A stretch of 64,000 nt of DNA from Lacicoccus halitifaciens (lineage in GTDB: Bacteria > Bacillota > Bacilli > Staphylococcales > Salinicoccaceae), in the NCBI RefSeq assembly GCF_040544485.1, contig NZ_JBDZDV010000001.1:62001-126000 (forward strand), in the 5' to 3' direction. This document shows positions 25,743 through 34,834 of the stretch, in pieces; positions within the stretch are counted from its first letter, which is position 1, and every line of letters starts with the position of its first letter. The position numbers and the translations under genes were made by a program. The notes under the pieces were generated by a model. That model searched no databases and was not told the origin of the DNA. It saw nothing but the letters and a program-made list of their open reading frames with translations.

Positions 25743-27410
25743 ATGGCACATTTAACAGATCAGGAAATTGCTGCTAAAGCGGATATCCAGCCGATAGAAG
25801 ATATCGCAGCTAAAGCGGGCATTCCTAATGAGGCCTTGGAACTTCATGGTAAACATAAAGCGAAAGTGGACATCCATCAGCTTGAGGGGGACGAAAGCAA
25901 CTCTAAGATTGTTTTGGTTTCCGCGATGAACCCAACTCCTGCCGGAGAAGGTAAATCCACTGTAACTGTCGGTTTATCAGATGCTTTCAACAAACTTGAG
26001 AAGAACGTAATGGTAGCATTGCGTGAGCCATCATTAGGTCCTGTTATGGGTGTTAAAGGTGGAGCGACCGGCGGTGGTCAGGCACAGGTATTGCCGATGG
26101 AGGAAATCAACCTTCATTTCAACGGTGACCTGCATGCGATCACTACTGCGAACAACGCTCTGTCCGCGTTCATTGACAACCACATTCACCACGGCAACAA
26201 ACTGAACATCGACCCGCGCCGCGTTTCATGGAAGAGAGTCCTCGACATGAACGACCGTGCACTGCGTCAAGTAGTTGTAGGTCTTGGCGGACCAAGCCGC
26301 GGAGTACCGCGTGAAGATGGTTTCGATATCACTGTTGCAAGTGAAATCATGGCTGTACTTTGTCTGGCTACAGACATCATAGATCTGAAAGAAAAACTCG
26401 GTGAGATGGTCATCGGTTACACGTACGACAGAAAACCTGTAACTGCAAAAGAACTTGAAGTTGAAGGTGCACTTGCACTTCTTCTTAAAGAAGCGATCAA
26501 ACCAAACCTTGTACAGACTATGGAAGGTACACCTGCACTGATCCACGGTGGACCATTCGCAAACATTGCACATGGATGTAACTCACTGATTGCTACAAAC
26601 ACAGCACGTAAACTTGCTGACATCGTAGTGACAGAGTGTGGTTTCGGTTCCGACCTCGGCGGAGAGAAGTTCATGAACATCAAATCACGTAAAGGCGGCT
26701 TCCAGCCGGATGCAATCGTGCTTGTTGCAACAATCCGTGCGCTCAAGATGAACGGCGGCGTTGCTAAAGCTGACCTTGGTGAAGCGAACGTGGATGCTCT
26801 TAAAGAAGGTATTGTCAACTTAGGCAAACACATTGAAAACGCCCGTAAATTCGGTGTCGAGCCGGTTGTTGCCCTGAACGACTTCGTTACAGACACTGAT
26901 GAAGAAAGAAACTTCGTCCTCGACTGGTGTAAAGAGCAGAACGTACGCGTTGCACTTACACAGGTTTGGGAAAAAGGCGGAGAAGGCGGCGTAGAGCTTG
27001 CCAACCAGGTTCTTGAAGTTCTTGAAGAGCCACAGGACTTCAAACACCTTTACGACCTTGATCTTCCAATCGATCAAAAGATCGAAACGATCGTTAAGGA
27101 AGTTTACGGCGGCGACGGCGTAATCCTTGCAGACAAAGCTAAGAAGCAGCTTGCAGAAATCGAAGCGAACGGCTTCGGCGACCTGCCTGTTTGTATGGCG
27201 AAATCACAGTACTCACTGAGTGACGATCCGACTAAACTCGGCCGTCCTGAAGGCTTCACTGTGACTGTAAGAGAACTTAACGTCAAAGCTGGTGCTGGTT
27301 TCGTTGTTGCCCTCACAGGTGACATCATGACTATGCCTGGCCTGCCGAAGAAACCATCTGCTGTTAACATGGATGTTGACGCTGACGGTACTTCAAGAGG
27401 TTTATTCTAA
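25743..27410 (+). CDS. fhs: Formate--tetrahydrofolate ligase
   Basis: ATP-dependent enzyme joining formate to tetrahydrofolate, feeding one-carbon units to purine and other synthesis. 555 residues with the P-loop-like MNPTPAGEGKSTVTVGL near residue 60 and conserved EPSLGPVMGVKGGATGGG. The RBS is AGGAGATGAG. Codons differ from neighbours: many more A- and T-ending codons (GTA, CTT, GCA, GGT), which suggests high expression or a different history. It is monocistronic, ending in a strong terminator. Confidence 0.96.
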   Translation: MAHLTDQEIAAKADIQPIEDIAAKAGIPNEALELHGKHKAKVDIHQLEGDESNSKIVLVSAMNPTPAGEGKSTVTVGLSDAFNKLEKNVMVALREPSLGPVMGVKGGATGGGQAQVLPMEEINLHFNGDLHAITTANNALSAFIDNHIHHGNKLNIDPRRVSWKRVLDMNDRALRQVVVGLGGPSRGVPREDGFDITVASEIMAVLCLATDIIDLKEKLGEMVIGYTYDRKPVTAKELEVEGALALLLKEAIKPNLVQTMEGTPALIHGGPFANIAHGCNSLIATNTARKLADIVVTECGFGSDLGGEKFMNIKSRKGGFQPDAIVLVATIRALKMNGGVAKADLGEANVDALKEGIVNLGKHIENARKFGVEPVVALNDFVTDTDEERNFVLDWCKEQNVRVALTQVWEKGGEGGVELANQVLEVLEEPQDFKHLYDLDLPIDQKIETIVKEVYGGDGVILADKAKKQLAEIEANGFGDLPVCMAKSQYSLSDDPTKLGRPEGFTVTVRELNVKAGAGFVVALTGDIMTMPGLPKKPSAVNMDVDADGTSRGLF

Positions 27411-27418
27411 TAGAGAAA

Positions 27419-27451
27419 CAAAAATACCGGCCATCGGCCGGTATTTTTTTA
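27419..27451. terminator. Bidirectional terminator between fhs and the PBP gene
   Basis: AAAATACCGGCC and GGCCGGTATTTT pair around ATC, with A and T runs outside. Confidence 0.92.
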
Positions 27452-27469
27452 TGCTTTAATTTAATTGTT

Positions 27470-29989
27470 TCAGTCGTCGTCATCATCGCTTGATGAAGAG
27501 CTGGATGATGAGCCGCCGCCGACTCTGTAACGGTCGTCGTAGGTGTTTGTGACGACACCTCTGAGTGACGAGTTGGACAGGCTCGAATCAAATGCCGCAC
27601 CCATCCTCAATTGGATTTCAGGGTCATTCAGACTGCTTTTATCGTTCAGTCGTGTATCTTCTGCCACAAGACCTTCAATCGGCTGATCGAGGTTCTCCTC
27701 ACAGTCGCTTTCAGTTTCCATCGTCAACGCACAGTATTCGATTTCTCTCACCGAATCCGGCTGCTGGAATGAAGCGCCGCGTCCCATCTGATCGGGTACG
27801 AGTGCCAGAAGTTCCTGGGTCAGGTTGCGCCAGTTATAAATATGAAGATACTCTTCACCTTCATAACCTGAAACCTGAGGGATGTTCGCATCATAGCCCA
27901 TCCACAGGCCAAGGGTGACTTCAGGGTTGTAACCCATGAACCATGAGTCGACGAAGCTGTTGGATGTACCGGTCTTCGCTGCAAAGTCATAATCATTGCT
28001 GATGCTGTCATAAAAATCACTGATGTGATATGCGGAACCTGTCTGGAATGATTCCGTCAGCATATCTGACATGAGGAATGCAGTGGAATCTTTCCAGACT
28101 TCATTCACGACCGGCTCATGTTCGTAGACCACTGCACCGTCCGGGCTCGTGATACTTTCAATCATGTAGCCTTCCGTCATCGTGCCGTCCTGTGCAAAGC
28201 TTGAGAAGGCATCGACGTTCTGCTCGACGCTCAAGTCATTCGGGCCGAGCGGCAGGGCCGGGTTCATGTCTTCCTGCAGCGGCAGGTTCATACGTTCGAA
28301 GTATTCACGCGGATTTTCTTCCCTGACGTCCGCCCACAATCTCAACGTACTCAAGTTGTATGAGTTGCTGAGTGCGTGCTTTGCGGAAATGAGGCCGAAC
28401 TCCTCTTCATAGTCGTAGTTTGCCGGCGCCCAGTTCAATTCAGGGATTTCGAATTTCTCATCCAGCAGGACTGTATCCGGTGCGATAATGCCCTTGTCGA
28501 GGGCCGGACCGAATGTGATCAGCGGTTTCATCGTCGAACCGACGTTCCGGGACGTCTGCGTGGCATGGTTGATCGATGATTCATCATGATCCCGTCCGCC
28601 GATGAATCCGAGGATCTTGCCTGTATCATTTTCCTTCAATACGGCCCCGACTTCATGCTGCATCACTTCGTCTTCTGCATCGGAGTCATCCGCATCGATT
28701 GCATCTTCGGAGCTCCTGTCGCCGTAATAATAGAAATTGCTGTCTTTGACGTCCTGCATCAGATCGTAGATGTCCTTGTCGATGGTCGTGGTGATATGAT
28801 ACCCCTGATATCTCAGTGCCTGATTGGCCTGTTCCGTATAGTCCTGGTTGATGAGTGGAGTCGCGTCGACTTCCTCACGGGTCAACCCGTCTTCTTCAGC
28901 CAGTATATACTTTAATATCTGTACACCGCGTCGCTCGACTTCATCCGTCAGGAACGGATAGTTCTGGTTCGGCACGACGACACTGTCGGTCAGGTTGGCG
29001 TATATATCATACTCAAGTGCTTCTGCATGCTCTTCCTCGTCGATTTTACCTTCGAGCAGCATACGATCGAGTACAAATTCCTGCCTGTTTTTGCCTGGCT
29101 GGAGGTATTCCTCATCCTTGACCGCACCGCCCTGCATGAACGGCGTATATGCATAAGGGTTTTGGGGCATTCCCGCAAGGAAGGCGCTCTCTGCAAGGTT
29201 CAGGTCTGCGGCGTCTTTGCCGAATACACCTTCTGCAGCGGCCTGTATGCCTGCGATGTTCTGGCCGTTGGAGTTACGCCCGAATGAGACGGCGTTCAGG
29301 TATGCTTCCAAAATTTCATCTTTGTCGAGAAGCTTTTCGACGCGGAAGGCAAGCAGGAGTTCGATCGCCTTTCTGTCGAATGTGGTCTCATTGGTGAGGA
29401 GCTGGTTCTTGACGAGCTGCTGGGTCAGCGTACTGCCGCCCGTGCTGTCGTCACCGCCGGCGAATACCTGCAGCGCTGCACGCATGAATGCTTTCGGCAC
29501 GACACCGTTGTGCTCGTAGAAATGTTCATCCTCCGTTGCAATGACCGCATCCTTCACATAGGGGTTGATATCATCAGAGTCCACGCGTTCCCTGATCAGG
29601 TCTGCACGGAGCGTGCCGAGGGATTCTCCGGAGCCGAAGGCGACGGTGGTGCTCTCGGTCATCTCTGTCAGAGCAACTTCAAGTTCCTCATTGGACTGGA
29701 TCTCTTCATCATTCACCAGGGCTGCAAAATAGCCGAGGCCGACACTGAAGGCGAGCAGTCCCAATAATGAGATGGTCAGGATGAAAAACAGGATGACATT
29801 CCAGACTGTCTCATATGTAGCAAAGAATCCCGTCCTGAGCGGAGAACCGGTTTTTCTCATCCTGGCACCTATGTTGGAAAACTTCTCCTTGAAGGTGCCG
29901 CCGGTCACTTTATCTTTCTCGCTGCCAGGTTCACTTCTTGTGAACATTTTCTTTATATTATTTGTAAAATCATTGATATATTTCTTCAT
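27470..29989 (-). CDS. Class A penicillin-binding protein (PBP1A-type, GT51 plus transpeptidase)
   Basis: Bifunctional peptidoglycan synthase, 839 residues. After a cytosolic tail, one transmembrane helix lies at about 62-92. The GT51 domain (about 110-300) shows the catalytic ATEDEHFYEHNGV and GGSTLTQQLVKN. The transpeptidase domain shows the active-site GSTMKP (SxxK), SNSYN and KTGTS boxes. The C-terminus is low complexity, with eight serines followed by five aspartates. The RBS AGGAGGT precedes ATG 29989. It lies opposite to its neighbours fhs and tyrS. Whether it is a PBP2 counterpart or an extra enzyme cannot be told here. Confidence 0.93.
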   Translation of the reverse strand: MKKYINDFTNNIKKMFTRSEPGSEKDKVTGGTFKEKFSNIGARMRKTGSPLRTGFFATYETVWNVILFFILTISLLGLLAFSVGLGYFAALVNDEEIQSNEELEVALTEMTESTTVAFGSGESLGTLRADLIRERVDSDDINPYVKDAVIATEDEHFYEHNGVVPKAFMRAALQVFAGGDDSTGGSTLTQQLVKNQLLTNETTFDRKAIELLLAFRVEKLLDKDEILEAYLNAVSFGRNSNGQNIAGIQAAAEGVFGKDAADLNLAESAFLAGMPQNPYAYTPFMQGGAVKDEEYLQPGKNRQEFVLDRMLLEGKIDEEEHAEALEYDIYANLTDSVVVPNQNYPFLTDEVERRGVQILKYILAEEDGLTREEVDATPLINQDYTEQANQALRYQGYHITTTIDKDIYDLMQDVKDSNFYYYGDRSSEDAIDADDSDAEDEVMQHEVGAVLKENDTGKILGFIGGRDHDESSINHATQTSRNVGSTMKPLITFGPALDKGIIAPDTVLLDEKFEIPELNWAPANYDYEEEFGLISAKHALSNSYNLSTLRLWADVREENPREYFERMNLPLQEDMNPALPLGPNDLSVEQNVDAFSSFAQDGTMTEGYMIESITSPDGAVVYEHEPVVNEVWKDSTAFLMSDMLTESFQTGSAYHISDFYDSISNDYDFAAKTGTSNSFVDSWFMGYNPEVTLGLWMGYDANIPQVSGYEGEEYLHIYNWRNLTQELLALVPDQMGRGASFQQPDSVREIEYCALTMETESDCEENLDQPIEGLVAEDTRLNDKSSLNDPEIQLRMGAAFDSSLSNSSLRGVVTNTYDDRYRVGGGSSSSSSSSDDDDD

Positions 29990-30115
29990 TTGTACCTCCT
30001 ATCAACGGACATTATACCATAGATAAAATAATTATAGATAGTGATATCAAACGTTTCAAGATTTAAAAACCCGCACGCCGAACAAACTTTTCATTCCATA
30101 AAAGACCTTTGAAAG

Positions 30116-30143
30116 TTGACAATTTCAAAGGAAGTGTTATTAT
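30116..30143 (+). promoter_or_regulatory. Promoter of the tyrS T-box transcript
   Basis: TTGACA at 30116-30121 and TATTAT at 30138-30143 with a 16-bp spacer, just upstream of the T-box leader. Confidence 0.7.
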
Positions 30144-30149
30144 AACATT

Positions 30150-30352
30150 AAATTAATATCATCTGGATAATTGGGAGAAGTAGTGATGTCATTCTGATAC
30201 AGAGAGCCGGTGGCTGCTGAAAACCGGTGAGGAATATGTCATGAATACACCCAATGAAGTATCCGGACGCCCGGGCAGCGTATGCCCTTCAGCGAAACCG
30301 TTTGGTGGTACCGTGCTCTGCACCCATACTTTGACAGTAGGGTGTTTTTTAT
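30150..30352 (+). promoter_or_regulatory. Tyrosine-specific T-box riboswitch
   Basis: Leader RNA that reads uncharged tRNA-Tyr. The AG-bulge-like AGAGAGCCGG begins near 30200, followed by a loop and ACCGG pairing. The specifier is in GAATACA (TAC for Tyr at 30246-30248). The T-box sequence TTGGTGGTACCGTG is at 30301-30315, and the terminator CACCC...GGGTGTTTTTT runs from about 30321 to 30350. tyrS starts 24 bases later. Stem I looks compact compared with typical Bacillus leaders. Confidence 0.93.
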
Positions 30353-30375
30353 TTGAATTTTAGGAGGAGTTGCAA

Positions 30376-31638
30376 GTGAGTGCACTACTTGAAGATTTGA
30401 AATACCGTGGAATCATTTATCAGATGACTGATGAAGAAGAAATCAAAGAACTGCTGGAGAACGAGCAGGTGTCGATATACTGCGGGGCGGACCCGACCGC
30501 GGACAGCCTGCATATCGGCCATCTCGTGCCTTTCCTCACTTTGAGGAGGTTCCAGGATTACGGCCATCGTCCGGTCGTGCTGATCGGCGGCGGTACGGGC
30601 ATGATCGGGGACCCTTCGTTCAAGGCGGAGGAGAGGAAGCTCCTTACAGAGGAACAGATCGACCGTAACGTCGAGGGCATCAAGGAGCAGATGGGACGCG
30701 TGTTCGATTTCGAGGACGAAAACAGCGCAGTGCTTGTGAACAATAAAGACTGGCTGAAAGAGATATCCTTGATCAGTTTCCTGCGGGATTACGGCAAGCA
30801 TGTCGGCCTGAACTACATGCTTGCAAAAGACGCGATCCAGTCACGTCTTGAAACGGGAATCTCCTATACGGAATTCACTTATACGATACTTCAGGCGATC
30901 GATTTCGGCCATCTGAACAAGCATTATAATGTGAAGATGCAGATCGGCGGATCGGATCAGTGGGGGAACATCGTAAGCGGCCTCGATCTGATGCGGAGGA
31001 TGTACGGGGAGAACGATGCCCAGGGCATGACGATACCGCTGATCACGAAGGCGGACGGCAAGAAGTTCGGCAAGACCGAATCCGGCAACATCTGGCTGGA
31101 TCCGGAGAAGACGTCACCGTATGAATTTTACCAGTTCTGGCTGAACCAGAGTGATGAAGATGTCATCAAGTTCCTGAAGCTCTTCACGTTCATCGAAAAA
31201 GAAGAGATCGAAGCACTTGCGAAGTCGGTTGAAGAAGAGCCGCATCTGCGTAAAGCCCAAAAGACGCTGGCCGAAGAGACGACAAGGTTCCTTCACGGCG
31301 AAGAAGCGCTCGAGGATGCGAAGAGGATCACTGAAGCCCTGTTCCATGGGGATATCAAATCGCTCACTTCATCAGAAGTGAAGAATGCATTCAAAGACGT
31401 GCCGACGGCAAACTTCGACGGCGATGATGAAAATCTCGTCAATGTGCTCGTCGAGACGAAGATTTCGCCTTCGCGCAGGCAGGCGAGGGAAGATATCACG
31501 AATGGTGCGATCTACATCAACGGCGAACGCCAGCAAGATGTGAATCATGTAATGACTGCGGAAGACAAGCTCGATGGCGAGTTCACGGTCATCCGCCGCG
31601 GCAAGAAGAAATATCATATGGTGACTTACAATAAGTAA
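30376..31638 (+). CDS. tyrS: Tyrosyl-tRNA synthetase
   Basis: Class Ic synthetase charging tRNA-Tyr, 420 residues. CGADPTADSLHIGHLVP holds the HIGH motif, KFGKTESG is the KMSKS equivalent, GGSDQWGNI lies in the tyrosine-binding site, and the C-terminal S4 domain spans about 350-420. I chose the GTG at 30376, 8 bases after AGGAGG; the TTG at 30370 abuts that site. Expression is controlled by the T-box leader at 30150-30352. Confidence 0.97.
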   Translation: MSALLEDLKYRGIIYQMTDEEEIKELLENEQVSIYCGADPTADSLHIGHLVPFLTLRRFQDYGHRPVVLIGGGTGMIGDPSFKAEERKLLTEEQIDRNVEGIKEQMGRVFDFEDENSAVLVNNKDWLKEISLISFLRDYGKHVGLNYMLAKDAIQSRLETGISYTEFTYTILQAIDFGHLNKHYNVKMQIGGSDQWGNIVSGLDLMRRMYGENDAQGMTIPLITKADGKKFGKTESGNIWLDPEKTSPYEFYQFWLNQSDEDVIKFLKLFTFIEKEEIEALAKSVEEEPHLRKAQKTLAEETTRFLHGEEALEDAKRITEALFHGDIKSLTSSEVKNAFKDVPTANFDGDDENLVNVLVETKISPSRRQAREDITNGAIYINGERQQDVNHVMTAEDKLDGEFTVIRRGKKKYHMVTYNK

Positions 31639-31640
31639 AA

Positions 31641-31670
31641 TAAAAGACCCGGGATCCCGGGTCTTTTTTC
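31641..31670. terminator. Bidirectional terminator after tyrS
   Basis: AAAAGACCCGGGA and TCCCGGGTCTTTT are perfect arms with T-runs on both strands. It serves tyrS and the converging transporter gene. Confidence 0.92.
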
Positions 31671-31683
31671 ATATCATTTAAAG

Positions 31684-33174
31684 TTAAAAATCGAATATGA
31701 CAGGCATCCAGAAGTAGACGGCCAGGGTGATGACGATGACGGAGATGATATTCAGCCATACACCGGCCTTTGCCATGTCACCGACCGTCAAATAACCTGC
31801 ACTGAACACTGCGGTGTTCGGCGGGGTGGCGACCGGCAGCATATAACATGAACCCGCTGCGAGGGCAGCGCCCGCCATAAGCGGCAGCGGGTCGACGCCG
31901 ACTGCAATGCCAAGGCCTACGGTGAGCGGCAGCACAAGGTTGGATACGGCCGTATTGGACAGTATTTCCGTTATGCTGAGTACAAAGACCACAAGCAGCA
32001 GTAGGATGAAGATGTATTCAAGGCCTTCAAGCAGTCCGAGCACATCTGCAATCGATTCATTCAGGCCCGAGGCGCCGAATGCTTCAGCAAGTGACATGCC
32101 GCCGCCGAACAGCAGCAATACACCCCATGGCAGTTCTTTCATATCCTTCCATGCAAGTATGCGTTCCCCTTTTTTTGAGCTCGGAAGGAAGAAGAGCATC
32201 ACAGCCCCGAAAATTGCGATGGTGCCGTCATGGAGTCCCTCAAAGAATATACCGACCGGTTCAGGTATGAACGGTATGCTGATGATGAACGGCGAAAGGA
32301 TCCATAAGCTCACTGTGATGAGGAACACGGCAGCAACTTTCATCTCATCGGAGTTGAATTTGCCGAGGTCATCCAGTTCATCGTCGATGAAGTCCATCGT
32401 ACCTGATTTCTCATCGGACTTATCGACTTTGAACTGCACCTTCGTCAAATAAAAATACAGAATGATGAGCATCACCAAGGCCAGGGGTCCTGCGAAGAAC
32501 AGCCACTGGGCAAACGTGATTTCACGGTCCAGCTGTGAGCTCGCGATGCCGGCGAGCAGCGCGTTCGGGACGGCGGCGACGAGAGTGGCCAGGCCGCCGA
32601 TTGTCGCTGAGTAGGCGACGGTCAAAAGGATTCCTTTTGAGAACTTTTTAAGGTTTTCCCCCTCCAGGATGCTTTTATCACGGACTTCATTGATCAGCGC
32701 CACCGCGACCGGGAGCATCATCAATGCTGTTGCAGCGTTTGAGACGAACATTGAAATGCCGGCGGTTGCGATCAATATGCCAAGTATCATCCTGTTGCTT
32801 TCAGAGCCGATCATTTTGATGATGTTCAATGCGATCCTCCTGTGCAGATCCCATTTCTCAATGGCGAGTGCAATGACGAACCCGCCGCCGTACATGAAGA
32901 TGACGGGATTGGTGTAGGCCGGCGCAATCGTTTCAATATCCACACCGTAAAAAGCAGGTATGAGGATAAGCGGGATTAACGAGGTCACCGGCAAAGGCAC
33001 CGGTTCAGTCACCCAGTAAGTTGCAACAAGCAGTGTGACACCCAGCACGATTCGCGGCTCGTAAGCCAAAAGATCCTGGGGGATGAAAAAGAATGTCAGG
33101 GCAAACAGCAGGGGGCCGAGAATCAGGCCGATCCAGTTCCGGACAGTATATTGCTTCTCGGATTGGGAATCCAT
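31684..33174 (-). CDS. DASS-family sodium/dicarboxylate symporter (SdcS-like)
   Basis: Polytopic transporter of 496 residues, about 11-12 membrane segments, of the divalent anion:sodium symporter family that imports succinate, malate or fumarate. Two SNT-type clamp motifs are visible: VSNAATALMMLPVA (first repeat) and ILSNTAVSNLVLP (second repeat), which coordinate sodium and substrate. I chose the ATG at 33174 with AAGAGGAGTGG upstream; the longer frame to 33258 reads through the promoter region. A single-gene unit. Confidence 0.9.
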   Translation of the reverse strand: MDSQSEKQYTVRNWIGLILGPLLFALTFFFIPQDLLAYEPRIVLGVTLLVATYWVTEPVPLPVTSLIPLILIPAFYGVDIETIAPAYTNPVIFMYGGGFVIALAIEKWDLHRRIALNIIKMIGSESNRMILGILIATAGISMFVSNAATALMMLPVAVALINEVRDKSILEGENLKKFSKGILLTVAYSATIGGLATLVAAVPNALLAGIASSQLDREITFAQWLFFAGPLALVMLIILYFYLTKVQFKVDKSDEKSGTMDFIDDELDDLGKFNSDEMKVAAVFLITVSLWILSPFIISIPFIPEPVGIFFEGLHDGTIAIFGAVMLFFLPSSKKGERILAWKDMKELPWGVLLLFGGGMSLAEAFGASGLNESIADVLGLLEGLEYIFILLLLVVFVLSITEILSNTAVSNLVLPLTVGLGIAVGVDPLPLMAGAALAAGSCYMLPVATPPNTAVFSAGYLTVGDMAKAGVWLNIISVIVITLAVYFWMPVIFDF

Positions 33175-33261
33175 TTGACCACTCCTCTTATGAAATTGTT
33201 TCAGGCGACACCAATCAAATAACTGATATGCTCCAAAGTTATCAGATTTTTCCAACAAAAG

Positions 33262-33290
33262 AAAGAGCCGGATATTAATCCGGCTCTTTG
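33262..33290 (-). terminator. Terminator after the YjiH-type gene
   Basis: AAGAGCCGGAT and ATCCGGCTCTT pair around ATTA. On the minus strand it is followed by TTTCTTTTG. It separates the YjiH-type gene from the DASS transporter. Confidence 0.75.
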
Positions 33291-33297
33291 TGGAATA

Positions 33298-34629
33298 TTA
33301 AAAGATGATATGTGCCATCACAACAATGATCGGCAGGGTGATTGCCGTCCTCAGCAGGAAGATGATGAAGAGCTTCCCGAGGCCGACCGGTATTTTGGAA
33401 CCGAGTATCACACCGCCGACTTCAGATAGATAAATCAGCTGGGTGATGCTCAATGCACCGATGACGAAACGCGTCATATCCGATGCGACACTTTCAATGA
33501 GGATGGCGGGGAGGAACATGTCGGTGAATCCGATGAACAGTGTCTCGGATGCGGCCTGTGCCTCTTCCAGTCCCATCAGTTCAAGGAGGGGTACGAAAGG
33601 CGCCCCGATCCATGTGAACACCGGTGTATATTCAGCGACGATCGTACCTAGTGTACCGATGGCCATGACGATCGGGAGTACCGCAAACCACATATCGCCG
33701 ACGGTCTTCAAAGCGTCCTTGATGTACTCTCCAAAACCGGCCGCTCTTTCAGCCTGTCCCATCGCCTGCTTATATCCCCATGTCCCCGGGTTGTAGCCTT
33801 CAGGCACTGTTTCGTCAACATCCCTGTCCTCACGGTAGTATGTATCTTCGATTCTGGACAGGGGCGGTATCCTCGGCATGATGAATGCCGCTGCAAGACC
33901 TGCAACCAATATGGTCAGGTAGAACGCGCCGAAGTAGCTCATCAGGCCGATAAGATCAAGTATGACCACTGTAAATGTGATGGATACGACAGAGAAGGTC
34001 GTCGCAATGACGGTTGCTTCCCTTTTCGTGTAATAACCGTCTTCGTACTGCTTACTGCTCAACAGGACACCGATCGTACCATCACCCACCCATGAGGCGA
34101 GGTTGTCGACGGTTGAGCGGCCGGGCAGCGTGAACAGCGGACGCATGATTTTGGCGAACAATGCACCGATGAATTCCAGCAGCCCGTAATTCAAAAGGAG
34201 CGGGAGCAGCAGGCCGGCAAATAAAAACACCGACAGCAGTGTAGGCATCAGGTCATTGAAGATCATGCCGCCTGTGACTTCCGAGATGATGGCTTCAGGA
34301 CCGATGCTGAAATATGTCATCAGGACGAAGATCGCTCCGAGCAATCTGGTGACGACCCATACCGGCGTCACTGTGAACAAGTCTGCCAGCATTTTGGATT
34401 CCGGACGGGTGATCCAGCTGAAGACAACCGTCAGCAGTGCGGACAGGACGATTATGACCATGATGATGATCAAAGCTGTTTCATGCCCGATTATATCGAG
34501 CAGCAGCCCTGCGAGATATGCAATCGGTATAGTGGTATTGCCATCTGCATCCGTCATCGGGAATAAAAACATGAAGACACCAATCAGCGAAGGTATCAGA
34601 AATTTTAATAAAGTTGCAGTTTTATTCAT
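33298..34629 (-). CDS. YjiH-type membrane protein with nucleoside-recognition (Gate) domain
   Basis: 443-residue polytopic protein of the YjiH family. It has two Gate-like repeats, with GRSTVDNLASWVGDGTIGVLL in the first and GFTDMFLPAIL in the second. Family members are suspected transporters, but the substrate is unknown. The ATG at 34629 follows GAAGGGAT; upstream in-frame residues are dropped. It is divergent from the M19 dipeptidase, and a cre-like sequence lies in the gap (34693-34706), so catabolite control is plausible. Confidence 0.85.
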   Translation of the reverse strand: MNKTATLLKFLIPSLIGVFMFLFPMTDADGNTTIPIAYLAGLLLDIIGHETALIIIMVIIVLSALLTVVFSWITRPESKMLADLFTVTPVWVVTRLLGAIFVLMTYFSIGPEAIISEVTGGMIFNDLMPTLLSVFLFAGLLLPLLLNYGLLEFIGALFAKIMRPLFTLPGRSTVDNLASWVGDGTIGVLLSSKQYEDGYYTKREATVIATTFSVVSITFTVVILDLIGLMSYFGAFYLTILVAGLAAAFIMPRIPPLSRIEDTYYREDRDVDETVPEGYNPGTWGYKQAMGQAERAAGFGEYIKDALKTVGDMWFAVLPIVMAIGTLGTIVAEYTPVFTWIGAPFVPLLELMGLEEAQAASETLFIGFTDMFLPAILIESVASDMTRFVIGALSITQLIYLSEVGGVILGSKIPVGLGKLFIIFLLRTAITLPIIVVMAHIIF

Positions 34630-34692
34630 AAATATCCCTTCTTTCAATATGATTATACAATTTTTAATTGTAAAGTAAATAGAAAATATTTA

Positions 34693-34706
34693 AGGAAGCG
34701 TTTTCA
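34693..34706. promoter_or_regulatory. CcpA cre site candidate
   Basis: AGGAAGCGTTTTCA matches 12 of 14 positions of the cre consensus TGWAANCGNTNWCA. It lies between the divergent YjiH-type and M19 dipeptidase genes, in a genome stretch that encodes CcpA. Confidence 0.5.
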
Positions 34707-34834
34707 TTTCTCGTTTTAAGTTTATACGCTGCTTCATATTAATTCAATACTTATTTAACGGCGTATAAAGATTTTTAATTTTTGTGGGAGATCAAATAGT
34801 CTGTATAATGAGAATTAAAAGGGAGGCGGAAAAG

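Noticed and set aside
26417..27043. A 208-codon antisense frame inside fhs
   Set aside because: fhs is certain in the other strand; the antisense translation has no recognisable feature.
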